Of a stretch of 19,255 nt of DNA, positions 1 through 7,880 are shown piece after piece. The notes below the pieces were generated by a model. It saw nothing but the letters and a program-made list of their open reading frames with translations. It did not search any database and was not told the origin of the DNA. The stretch is from Sphaerosporella brunnea. Its lineage: Eukaryota; Ascomycota; Pezizomycetes; Pezizales; Pyronemataceae. Location: contig VXIS01000541.1 in NCBI GenBank assembly GCA_008704415.1, forward strand, positions 1 through 19,255, in the 5' to 3' direction. Both the position numbers and the translations under genes were made by a program. How positions within the stretch are numbered: position 1 is the first letter of the stretch; each line of letters opens with the position of its first letter.

Positions 1-105
1 GTTGATAGCGCGCACAAGGAATCTCGCCATCGCTCAATTCGCCCACTACCACCCGTACTTCGAACAATCGCAACCCCCCCACCGCGTACAACCTCATCCC
101 TCACC

Positions 106-1356
106 ATGTACCGATCAGCCCCGCTCAACACGCACGACGCCGAGGGCCATCTGAAGGTTCTCGCGGGGCCTACTCCGGAGCAACTTCCTTCACCGCTGTC
201 AATCCCTTCACCGGCATCAATTCACAAAGCACACCTTGACGAAGCTGTCGATGCCGTGCTCCGACACCGCGTCTCTGGCGAGCCCGTCACTATTTCCGTC
301 GCCAGCGCAGAAGAATACGACAGCGTAGCCACCTACCTCTGGTACAAGGTTCGCGCTCGGTGCGAGTTATATCCATCCCGATCGCGTCTGGTCAAAACGT
401 TGGGCTGCTCAGTAAGCACCTCAAAAGACTGGGTGCTTGCCGTCATGCCAGCACCAAGTGGAACCCACGAGTTCCTTGCCAACTTTATTATCTCCGAGAT
501 AATGGCCGCCGTGCAGTCGCCTTCATTTCTGGCCGCTGCCTGGCCCCGAACCGTCGACAGGTCCACAGGCCGCGCTAGCGTATCCTGCGAATATCGAGGC
601 GAACGCTTCGAGATCAGGCCTGATGGATCTTTGACTTTCAGGGATTACGAGGTTCCGTGGGTGGTCGTTGAGGTAGCCAACTCCGAGTCAACCGCTCACA
701 TTCAGGAGAAAATGTGGACATACATGCTTGGCACCTTGGGAGTTATTCGCTATGGCGTCTGCCTCAACATGTTTACGAGGGCTAAGTTCAACCGTGATAT
801 TGTTCAGCCGAAGCAACACAGTCGCTGGAAGGCGATGGTTGCAGTGGAGATACGCCGTTTACGGAATGCTGGAGCAGGAGGATCCGAGGTCACTATTAAA
901 AAACAGGCTGTAAGCAACATAGCCCGCCGTCTCCGTAAGGAGCCCGACCTCCTTTGCGACCCTGAAGATGACCTCATTCTTCAACGGCCGGGAAAATACG
1001 TCCTCGTGACAATCAGCGTCTTCTCTTCCGAGTTGACTACGCTGCCAGACGGCACTCTGCAGCGCCGGCTCTCCAGTCCCGTCCCAGCCACCCCCATCTG
1101 GCCACAGCAGTCGGTCGCTGGCTTCTCCATTAGATGGAAGGACATCAACCATCCGGATCTGCGTGAAGAAATGCTGCTCACTGAGGCTTTTATATCTTTC
1201 GATCGACTTCACTCGATGGTGAACAACGAATTCACAGCGCCACCGACGGCTACTTGGCAAAGAGACTCGGTTGATATCTCCGTGGCTCCGCCATCCCCGG
1301 CGTCGTCAAGTGATATCGATATCTTCAGTGGAGATGATAGTGACGATGCCGACTAG
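106..1356 (+). CDS. PD-(D/E)XK (Uma2-like) nuclease-fold protein, left-arm copy
   Basis: This is the identical inverted copy of the ORF at 6630-7880 (416 aa), which carries the full description. The start lies in a fungal-type context (CACCATG) after a C/T-rich leader at 70-105. Only 105 bp of upstream sequence exists in the window for this copy, so a first exon or promoter further out would be missed. If the palindrome is an assembly artefact, this gene does not exist as a second copy. Confidence 0.5.
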   Translation: MYRSAPLNTHDAEGHLKVLAGPTPEQLPSPLSIPSPASIHKAHLDEAVDAVLRHRVSGEPVTISVASAEEYDSVATYLWYKVRARCELYPSRSRLVKTLGCSVSTSKDWVLAVMPAPSGTHEFLANFIISEIMAAVQSPSFLAAAWPRTVDRSTGRASVSCEYRGERFEIRPDGSLTFRDYEVPWVVVEVANSESTAHIQEKMWTYMLGTLGVIRYGVCLNMFTRAKFNRDIVQPKQHSRWKAMVAVEIRRLRNAGAGGSEVTIKKQAVSNIARRLRKEPDLLCDPEDDLILQRPGKYVLVTISVFSSELTTLPDGTLQRRLSSPVPATPIWPQQSVAGFSIRWKDINHPDLREEMLLTEAFISFDRLHSMVNNEFTAPPTATWQRDSVDISVAPPSPASSSDIDIFSGDDSDDAD

Positions 1357-1619
1357 AAGCCGTAGGGCAGGCAGAGCAATTGATTGAGCTGGGAGTGTTG
1401 GGCGGTTAGGGTTTCTGGGTTGTGTGGTGTGAGGTGTTCCGATGAATACGATTGCAACTTGTGTGCCTTCTCTCCTCCACTTGCAATGACGTGCATCTGG
1501 CGACTTTGTCTCGCCGTGACCACATGCAGGAGCTCTAGAGTATGCTGTTGACTTGAGGACAGAATGTGGCGGTCGAATCGTAGTTTATCTTCAGCGAGGT
1601 TTGTTGACGTCTCCATCAC
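1353..1619 (-). CDS. Small hypothetical ORF (88 aa), left-arm copy
   Basis: Mirror copy of the ORF at 6367-6633. It is convergent with the 416-aa ORF and overlaps it in the stop tetranucleotide CTAG. No family is recognised, and it may be a chance ORF. Confidence 0.15.
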   Translation of the reverse strand: MMETSTNLAEDKLRFDRHILSSSQQHTLELLHVVTARQSRQMHVIASGGEKAHKLQSYSSEHLTPHNPETLTAQHSQLNQLLCLPYGF

Positions 1620-1628
1620 TGTTGAAGC

Positions 1629-2294
1629 TCATTCGAATACGCCATGAATCTTGAGATCTGGCCCGGCCCGCTCCCGGAACAAACCTTTGTGCGACGTGAA
1701 TTTGTTGTCTTGCGGAGTCGTCGCGCAGGAGGGGTAGGCGATACTGGAGGAGGCAGAGGTAGACCTGCTTATTGATGGAAAGCAACATAATCGGCACGAG
1801 GGTACCCAGACTATTGGACCAGAAGCATCTGCAGACCATACATGGTGTGCGCAGTTCATAAGACCCAATCTGCTAGAGGATCCTTGGTCATTCCCACCAA
1901 AGACCTTTTTAACTCACTCCGCATGTTTTAGGACCCAAGCTAGGCGTAGCCTTCCTACATCAACCGCCAGGCGACGCCGCGTGGCCGCCCTACACTTTCT
2001 AATACCTGGCTTGCGAAGCAATTCTCACCGACATGGTGCGCACGACCTCTTTGCGCAATTCGCTAAATGGACGTCTTCGGTCACGGTTCGCCACGTAAAG
2101 TGATTTAAGTCCTTCGCACGTGGCTATCAGAGGTGGTATGCCGGAGATTTTGGGAACCGTTGCAGTGCTGGAGAAAATTCTGACTGATCGAACATGGTCG
2201 GTCGTTTGGCGACTTGAGTGACCCAAGAGTCTCGGAGCTCAATGATGCGACTCTTCTCGGAGTCCGACCGCGGGTTCGTGAGTTCTTCGGTCAT
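1629..2294 (-). pseudogene. Tc1/mariner transposase N-terminal relic, left-arm copy
   Basis: Mirror image of the relic at 5692-6357, with the same frameshifts and stops. It is described at that entry. Confidence 0.75.
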
Positions 2295-2499
2295 CGTGGT
2301 AGTGGTGGTGAGGTGAGTTGTCGCGGGCAACGCGGCTCAGAAAATCACATTCTGTTTGTTCTAGTGCTCTGGATACACAGTATTTGGGTCCCTCATCGGA
2401 ACTGTGCGCGAAGCCAATGCCGGCGCACACGCCCGGCGAGCTACCAGGGTTTCCACCATAATGAGCACTCGAAGGGCGGAACAAAAACAAGAAAAACGA

Positions 2500-2597
2500 T
2501 GTTCGCACCGGGATTCGGACCCGGATTTACCTATCTGAGTCCAGTATGTTGGGAAGGGACTGAAGGGTGGCATGCTCTACCGTTGAGCTATGCAAAC
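2500..2597 (-). ncRNA. tRNA-like element with Pol III boxes, left-arm copy
   Basis: Mirror image of the element at 5389-5486. On the minus strand it has a 7-bp acceptor-like stem, a D-arm/A-box, an extended middle arm and a T-arm/B-box. It is followed by a T run (bases 2492-2496 read as T on the minus strand). Confidence 0.7.
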
Positions 2598-2643
2598 TTG
2601 GGATGATAGATGCTTGGGCGATGACAAAAGTCGTCGTAGTAGC

Positions 2644-3685
2644 GAGGGTTCCCTCCCTATCAAGGCAACCAGCCGAGATGTTTGTCAGATGATCAGTGTG
2701 CAAACAGTTACAATGGGAATCATCGTTGCAACAGTGTTAGCAGCAGCACAATTAGAGACAAACCGCGGACAGGACAGCGATGGTGAGTCCCATACGGATA
2801 TACATCCTCGTCCGTCAGTTGAGGTAGTGCCGCCAGTGGATATCTACATGCAAGGAGCTCGAAATTTGCACGAGATGGTGCATATGTCAATACCGCAGCT
2901 TACGAGTAGCGATGCGATCCCAACAAACCATCAGTCAACGAACCACATGCAACCCTGCCGCACATGCCAGCCGCGGATTCTGAGGCACTACGTAAATCCT
3001 CACTAAATGGAGAGGCTGTGGGCGCAGAACGAGGAGCTTCCGACCGCGACCAAGAGTACCGAACCAAAAGGGTCAGCGTAAATAGCATCGCGAGCGTCGC
3101 CTCCGCCACGATGGACTGTGAACGCGGCACCCCAAACGGTGGGCCCGGCGTTGCCTGCGTTACCAACAACCACGGCGACGCAGGCGATGCAAACTCAAAC
3201 GCCAACACAGGCTACTCCACCTCAGGCAAAGAAAAACGCGCAGGAGATCTCTCACTCCCCGTCCCTAATGCATTCGAAGCATGCGGGCCGGCTCTGCACT
3301 GGTTACAGGCCTGACAGATATACCGGCCTTGACAGCCCTCTGCGATGAGGATGAGGCGAAAGAGGGATGGCAGACGTTCGAGAGAAACAGGCGCAGGCGG
3401 TCCTCTGGCCGCACTGCGGCGCAATCTGCCGGGAAGAGCGTCCCGTCCTAGATCCAGGTGGCCGGTGACAGAGCTGCGTGCTTCAACTTCTACATCGGAG
3501 GAGGAGCAGGCAACGGCTGGCCACGCACCCTGGGAGGGCAGAATGAAGGAGAGGGAGAAGGGGGCGGAGAAGGGGGCGGAGAAGGCAAAGGGGAAATGAG
3601 CAGCGCGCTCCTGACGGGCGGGTCTGAAGAAGGGCGAAACACAGTCTTTTCTGTATACGAGTTGCGATTTCATTGATTTTGTTTG
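2644..3685 (+). other. Gag-like broken coding stretch, left-arm copy
   Basis: Mirror image of 4301-5342, where it is described. It includes a tandem GAGAAGGGGGCG repeat at about 3550-3586. Confidence 0.3.
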
Positions 3686-3773
3686 CTTAAGAAAGCCGAA
3701 CGGCCACGGGAGACGCCTGGCAGGCTACCCAGGTTGGCACCTTTAAGCAAAAAAGATAAGAAAAAAAAAAACC

Positions 3774-3871
3774 TGTGCGCACAGGGACTCAAACCCGGAT
3801 CTACCTCTCAGACTCCAGTATCTTTGCCAGGCACTGAAGCGTCGCACACTGTACCGTTGAGCTATGCGCAG
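3774..3871 (-). ncRNA. Diverged tRNA-like element, left-arm copy
   Basis: Mirror image of the element at 4115-4212. A run of 11 T on the minus strand (3761-3771) follows it as a Pol III-type terminator. Confidence 0.65.
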
Positions 3872-3941
3872 TTGGATGTTGAAAACCTCATGTAGACCTC
3901 AGGTTCGCTGTCCCCACAATGGTATCTTGTCATTCTTCTTA

Positions 3942-4044
3942 ACCCGGGCTGTTAATAGTCCGGCCGGCCGCCAGGTCAAACGGGGCCCCACGGAGTGGGG
4001 CCCCGTTTGACCTGGCGGCCGGCCGGACTATTAACAGCCCGGGT
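3942..4044. repeat. Palindrome centre: GC-rich hairpin resembling a hAT element terminus
   Basis: The central 103 bp form a hairpin with a GGA (or CGGAG) loop at 3991-3995. The outermost part of each half reads inward as CCGGGCTGTTAATAGTCC. This resembles the sequence reading inward from 11403 on the minus strand (CAGGGGTTCCAATAGTCC) and that at 10532-10549 (CAGCGGCCCCAATAGTCC). It abuts the conserved unit-tail sequence at 4045 (taagaagaatgacaagat), whose other copies lack this insert. That fits the end of a hAT-type MITE inserted there, with the fold-back about 50 bp inside it. The hAT assignment is inference. Confidence 0.5.
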
Positions 4045-4114
4045 TAAGAAGAATGACAAGATACCATTGTGGGGACAGCGAACCTGAGGTCTACATGAGG
4101 TTTTCAACATCCAA
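4045..4114 (+). repeat. Unit-tail repeat (segment C) upstream of a tRNA-like element
   Basis: This segment shares its order of motifs (aagaatgacaagat, gacagcgaacctgaggtctacatgagg) with 9697-9790, 11790-11872, 13166-13252 and 17936-18037. In every case the next sequence downstream is a tRNA-like element or its remnant. It is non-coding, and its mirror lies at 3872-3941. Confidence 0.8.
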
Positions 4115-4212
4115 CTGCGCATAGCTCAACGGTACAGTGTGCGACGCTTCAGTGCCTGGCAAAGATACTGGAGTCTGAGAGGTAGATCCGGGTTTGAGTC
4201 CCTGTGCGCACA
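4115..4212 (+). ncRNA. Diverged tRNA-like element, copy 1
   Basis: It has an acceptor-like pair CTGCGCA/TGCGCAC, an A-box-like TAGCTCAACGG and a B-box-like GGGTTTGAGTCC. About 48 nt lie between the D- and T-arms, roughly twice the length of a normal tRNA. A run of 11 T at 4215-4225 is a good Pol III terminator. It is more diverged than the copies at 5389 and 9791, with mismatches in the first acceptor pair and the T-stem. I cannot assign an anticodon because no canonical anticodon stem forms. It is likely a tRNA-derived repeat and not a working tRNA. Confidence 0.65.
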
Positions 4213-4300
4213 GGTTTTTTTTTTTCTTATCTTTTTTGCTTAAAGGTGCCAACCTGGGTAGCCTGCCAGGCGTCTCCCGTGGCCGTTCGGCTTTCTTAAG
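4213..4300 (+). repeat. Post-tRNA linker (segment E), partial
   Basis: The T run is followed by ggtgccaacctgggtagcc and a sequence related to the linkers at 5487-5691, 9889-10020, 11959-12080 and 18120-18165. In intact units this linker leads to the Tc1 transposase start, but here it breaks off at about 4300 into unrelated sequence. Confidence 0.55.
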
Positions 4301-5342
4301 CAAACAAAATCAATGAAATCGCAACTCGTATACAGAAAAGACTGTGTTTCGCCCTTCTTCAGACCCGCCCGTCAGGAGCGCGCTGCTCATTTCCCCTTTG
4401 CCTTCTCCGCCCCCTTCTCCGCCCCCTTCTCCCTCTCCTTCATTCTGCCCTCCCAGGGTGCGTGGCCAGCCGTTGCCTGCTCCTCCTCCGATGTAGAAGT
4501 TGAAGCACGCAGCTCTGTCACCGGCCACCTGGATCTAGGACGGGACGCTCTTCCCGGCAGATTGCGCCGCAGTGCGGCCAGAGGACCGCCTGCGCCTGTT
4601 TCTCTCGAACGTCTGCCATCCCTCTTTCGCCTCATCCTCATCGCAGAGGGCTGTCAAGGCCGGTATATCTGTCAGGCCTGTAACCAGTGCAGAGCCGGCC
4701 CGCATGCTTCGAATGCATTAGGGACGGGGAGTGAGAGATCTCCTGCGCGTTTTTCTTTGCCTGAGGTGGAGTAGCCTGTGTTGGCGTTTGAGTTTGCATC
4801 GCCTGCGTCGCCGTGGTTGTTGGTAACGCAGGCAACGCCGGGCCCACCGTTTGGGGTGCCGCGTTCACAGTCCATCGTGGCGGAGGCGACGCTCGCGATG
4901 CTATTTACGCTGACCCTTTTGGTTCGGTACTCTTGGTCGCGGTCGGAAGCTCCTCGTTCTGCGCCCACAGCCTCTCCATTTAGTGAGGATTTACGTAGTG
5001 CCTCAGAATCCGCGGCTGGCATGTGCGGCAGGGTTGCATGTGGTTCGTTGACTGATGGTTTGTTGGGATCGCATCGCTACTCGTAAGCTGCGGTATTGAC
5101 ATATGCACCATCTCGTGCAAATTTCGAGCTCCTTGCATGTAGATATCCACTGGCGGCACTACCTCAACTGACGGACGAGGATGTATATCCGTATGGGACT
5201 CACCATCGCTGTCCTGTCCGCGGTTTGTCTCTAATTGTGCTGCTGCTAACACTGTTGCAACGATGATTCCCATTGTAACTGTTTGCACACTGATCATCTG
5301 ACAAACATCTCGGCTGGTTGCCTTGATAGGGAGGGAACCCTC
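4301..5342 (-). other. Gag-like broken coding stretch, possibly a retroelement ORF1 relic
   Basis: The minus strand carries successive overlapping open frames (138 aa ending at 4980, then 116 aa ending at 4672, then basic and acidic low-complexity stretches). Together they look like one frame-shifted gene. Visible traits are a Ser/Thr/Asn/Pro-rich region, then an EGWQTFERNRRRR-type basic segment (from about 4630 down to 4560), then a Glu/Lys/Gly-rich tail encoded by a tandem 12-bp repeat (plus strand 4406-4437). This composition suits a LINE or LTR retroelement gag/ORF1, but no zinc knuckle or diagnostic motif is visible, so the assignment is a guess. The stretch replaces the Tc1 body between a linker (to 4300) and a segment-B remnant (from 5343). 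Confidence 0.3.
5191..5232 (+). repeat. 42-bp segment shared with 15327-15368
   Basis: About 36 of 42 bases match, in the same orientation, the segment immediately upstream of the LINE reverse transcriptase ORF. It begins with the shared atgggactcacc block and ends in gtttgtctct. It implies that the gag-like stretch and the LINE flank share a dispersed repeat. The mirror lies at 2754-2795. Confidence 0.55.
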
Positions 5343-5388
5343 GCTACTACGACGACTTTTGTCATCGCCCAAGCATCTATCATCCCAA
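5343..5388 (+). repeat. Segment-B remnant upstream of tRNA-like copy 2
   Basis: The pattern gtcatcgcccaagcatctatcat resembles segment B in other units (for example gtcgtcacccaggcatacatgat at about 13074-13096). It joins directly to the cccaagtttgcata start of the tRNA-like element, so the rest of B and all of C are deleted here. Confidence 0.5.
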
Positions 5389-5486
5389 GTTTGCATAGCT
5401 CAACGGTAGAGCATGCCACCCTTCAGTCCCTTCCCAACATACTGGACTCAGATAGGTAAATCCGGGTCCGAATCCCGGTGCGAACA
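5389..5486 (+). ncRNA. tRNA-like element, copy 2
   Basis: It has the acceptor-like stem GTTTGCA/TGCGAAC (all 7 positions pair, one as T-G) and the D-arm GCTC-loop-GAGC with A-box TAGCTCAACGG. The T-arm is CCGGG-TCCGAAT-CCCGG, containing a B-box. The middle arm is about 48 nt and is closed by TGCC/GGTA. Five T at 5490-5494 follow as a possible Pol III stop. The normal 5-bp anticodon stem and 4-5-nt variable loop cannot be drawn, so tRNA identity is not assigned. A Tc1 relic begins 206 bp downstream. Confidence 0.7.
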
Positions 5487-5691
5487 TCGTTTTTCTTGTT
5501 TTTGTTCCGCCCTTCGAGTGCTCATTATGGTGGAAACCCTGGTAGCTCGCCGGGCGTGTGCGCCGGCATTGGCTTCGCGCACAGTTCCGATGAGGGACCC
5601 AAATACTGTGTATCCAGAGCACTAGAACAAACAGAATGTGATTTTCTGAGCCGCGTTGCCCGCGACAACTCACCTCACCACCACTACCACG
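5487..5691 (+). repeat. Linker (segment E) between tRNA-like copy 2 and Tc1
   Basis: Shared with 9889-10020 (cttcgagtgctcattatggtg and following) and, more weakly, 11959-12080. It ends in a run of CAC/CCA trinucleotides just before the transposase ATG. No clear terminal inverted repeat or TA target duplication for Tc1 could be identified in it. Confidence 0.6.
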
Positions 5692-6357
5692 ATGACCGAA
5701 GAACTCACGAACCCGCGGTCGGACTCCGAGAAGAGTCGCATCATTGAGCTCCGAGACTCTTGGGTCACTCAAGTCGCCAAACGACCGACCATGTTCGATC
5801 AGTCAGAATTTTCTCCAGCACTGCAACGGTTCCCAAAATCTCCGGCATACCACCTCTGATAGCCACGTGCGAAGGACTTAAATCACTTTACGTGGCGAAC
5901 CGTGACCGAAGACGTCCATTTAGCGAATTGCGCAAAGAGGTCGTGCGCACCATGTCGGTGAGAATTGCTTCGCAAGCCAGGTATTAGAAAGTGTAGGGCG
6001 GCCACGCGGCGTCGCCTGGCGGTTGATGTAGGAAGGCTACGCCTAGCTTGGGTCCTAAAACATGCGGAGTGAGTTAAAAAGGTCTTTGGTGGGAATGACC
6101 AAGGATCCTCTAGCAGATTGGGTCTTATGAACTGCGCACACCATGTATGGTCTGCAGATGCTTCTGGTCCAATAGTCTGGGTACCCTCGTGCCGATTATG
6201 TTGCTTTCCATCAATAAGCAGGTCTACCTCTGCCTCCTCCAGTATCGCCTACCCCTCCTGCGCGACGACTCCGCAAGACAACAAATTCACGTCGCACAAA
6301 GGTTTGTTCCGGGAGCGGGCCGGGCCAGATCTCAAGATTCATGGCGTATTCGAATGA
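5692..6357 (+). pseudogene. Tc1/mariner transposase, N-terminal and central relic
   Basis: Cut-and-paste DDE transposase relic. It opens with MTEEL and a helix-turn-helix-like stretch. In another frame it continues with PPL...NRDRRRPFSELRKEVV and a paired-like second DNA-binding part (about 5850-5987), as in fungal Tc1-like transposases. Then follow an FWS/PI stretch (about 6165-6200), LQYRLP (about 6240) and NAPIHVAQ-like nucleotides near 6286 that mark the second catalytic block. It stops at HGVFE (6357), just before the expected WPPYSPDLNP block. Several frameshifts and stops make it non-functional. The C-terminal part reappears at 8203, beyond the inserted 416-aa gene. Family assignment is by motif order. 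Confidence 0.8.
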
Positions 6358-6366
6358 GCTTCAACA

Positions 6367-6633
6367 GTGATGGAGACGTCAACAAACCTCGCTGAAGATA
6401 AACTACGATTCGACCGCCACATTCTGTCCTCAAGTCAACAGCATACTCTAGAGCTCCTGCATGTGGTCACGGCGAGACAAAGTCGCCAGATGCACGTCAT
6501 TGCAAGTGGAGGAGAGAAGGCACACAAGTTGCAATCGTATTCATCGGAACACCTCACACCACACAACCCAGAAACCCTAACCGCCCAACACTCCCAGCTC
6601 AATCAATTGCTCTGCCTGCCCTACGGCTTCTAG
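6367..6633 (+). CDS. Small hypothetical ORF (88 aa) convergent with the 416-aa gene
   Basis: The ORF starts MMETST and ends LPYGF. It is Gln/His/Ser-rich, with no signal peptide, membrane segment or recognised motif. Its stop (6631-6633) overlaps the stop of the 416-aa gene on the opposite strand (6630-6632) in a shared CTAG. It may simply be antisense to the 3' untranslated region of that gene. Confidence 0.15.
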   Translation: MMETSTNLAEDKLRFDRHILSSSQQHTLELLHVVTARQSRQMHVIASGGEKAHKLQSYSSEHLTPHNPETLTAQHSQLNQLLCLPYGF

Positions 6634-7880
6634 TCGGCATCGTCACTATCATCTCCACTGAAGATATCGATATCACTTGACGACGCCGGGGATGGCGGAG
6701 CCACGGAGATATCAACCGAGTCTCTTTGCCAAGTAGCCGTCGGTGGCGCTGTGAATTCGTTGTTCACCATCGAGTGAAGTCGATCGAAAGATATAAAAGC
6801 CTCAGTGAGCAGCATTTCTTCACGCAGATCCGGATGGTTGATGTCCTTCCATCTAATGGAGAAGCCAGCGACCGACTGCTGTGGCCAGATGGGGGTGGCT
6901 GGGACGGGACTGGAGAGCCGGCGCTGCAGAGTGCCGTCTGGCAGCGTAGTCAACTCGGAAGAGAAGACGCTGATTGTCACGAGGACGTATTTTCCCGGCC
7001 GTTGAAGAATGAGGTCATCTTCAGGGTCGCAAAGGAGGTCGGGCTCCTTACGGAGACGGCGGGCTATGTTGCTTACAGCCTGTTTTTTAATAGTGACCTC
7101 GGATCCTCCTGCTCCAGCATTCCGTAAACGGCGTATCTCCACTGCAACCATCGCCTTCCAGCGACTGTGTTGCTTCGGCTGAACAATATCACGGTTGAAC
7201 TTAGCCCTCGTAAACATGTTGAGGCAGACGCCATAGCGAATAACTCCCAAGGTGCCAAGCATGTATGTCCACATTTTCTCCTGAATGTGAGCGGTTGACT
7301 CGGAGTTGGCTACCTCAACGACCACCCACGGAACCTCGTAATCCCTGAAAGTCAAAGATCCATCAGGCCTGATCTCGAAGCGTTCGCCTCGATATTCGCA
7401 GGATACGCTAGCGCGGCCTGTGGACCTGTCGACGGTTCGGGGCCAGGCAGCGGCCAGAAATGAAGGCGACTGCACGGCGGCCATTATCTCGGAGATAATA
7501 AAGTTGGCAAGGAACTCGTGGGTTCCACTTGGTGCTGGCATGACGGCAAGCACCCAGTCTTTTGAGGTGCTTACTGAGCAGCCCAACGTTTTGACCAGAC
7601 GCGATCGGGATGGATATAACTCGCACCGAGCGCGAACCTTGTACCAGAGGTAGGTGGCTACGCTGTCGTATTCTTCTGCGCTGGCGACGGAAATAGTGAC
7701 GGGCTCGCCAGAGACGCGGTGTCGGAGCACGGCATCGACAGCTTCGTCAAGGTGTGCTTTGTGAATTGATGCCGGTGAAGGGATTGACAGCGGTGAAGGA
7801 AGTTGCTCCGGAGTAGGCCCCGCGAGAACCTTCAGATGGCCCTCGGCGTCGTGCGTGTTGAGCGGGGCTGATCGGTACAT
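6630..7880 (-). CDS. PD-(D/E)XK (Uma2-like) nuclease-fold protein, 416 aa
   Basis: Uninterrupted 416-codon ORF, the only long intact one in the window. The core is about residues 120-225. It has a helix with E131, then RPDG (171-174, D173 as candidate metal ligand), a strand VVVEVANS (187-193, E189) and K202 in QEKMWTYM, then strand VIRYGVCLNMF. This order (D, E-x-A, displaced K, helix, strand) is that of the PD-(D/E)XK superfamily, especially Uma2-like/fungal expanded families. The third (D/E)xK lysine is Ala191, so activity depends on K202 or may be lost. Residues 242-275 are basic and the tail 403-416 is acidic (Asp/Ser). The start codon has a CACCATG context after a pyrimidine-rich leader. 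It lies inside a dead Tc1 element and is intronless as read. The biological role is unknown, and the fold assignment is moderately sure. Confidence 0.7.
   Translation of the reverse strand: MYRSAPLNTHDAEGHLKVLAGPTPEQLPSPLSIPSPASIHKAHLDEAVDAVLRHRVSGEPVTISVASAEEYDSVATYLWYKVRARCELYPSRSRLVKTLGCSVSTSKDWVLAVMPAPSGTHEFLANFIISEIMAAVQSPSFLAAAWPRTVDRSTGRASVSCEYRGERFEIRPDGSLTFRDYEVPWVVVEVANSESTAHIQEKMWTYMLGTLGVIRYGVCLNMFTRAKFNRDIVQPKQHSRWKAMVAVEIRRLRNAGAGGSEVTIKKQAVSNIARRLRKEPDLLCDPEDDLILQRPGKYVLVTISVFSSELTTLPDGTLQRRLSSPVPATPIWPQQSVAGFSIRWKDINHPDLREEMLLTEAFISFDRLHSMVNNEFTAPPTATWQRDSVDISVAPPSPASSSDIDIFSGDDSDDAD

Noticed and set aside
1400..1415. gttagggttt resembling a fungal telomere repeat (TTAGGG)
   Set aside because: Only one copy is present, in the 3' flank of the 416-aa gene, with no tandem array, so it is not evidence of a telomere.
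1353..3993. Many additional ORFs in the left arm
   Set aside because: They are exact mirror copies of frames in 3995-6633. Most are antisense or frame shadows of the Tc1 relic, tRNA-like elements and gag-like stretch.
4406..4437. Tandem 12-bp CCGCCCCCTTCT repeat as a possible minisatellite or CRISPR-like array
   Set aside because: There are only about two and a half units and no spacers. It is low-complexity coding-like sequence.
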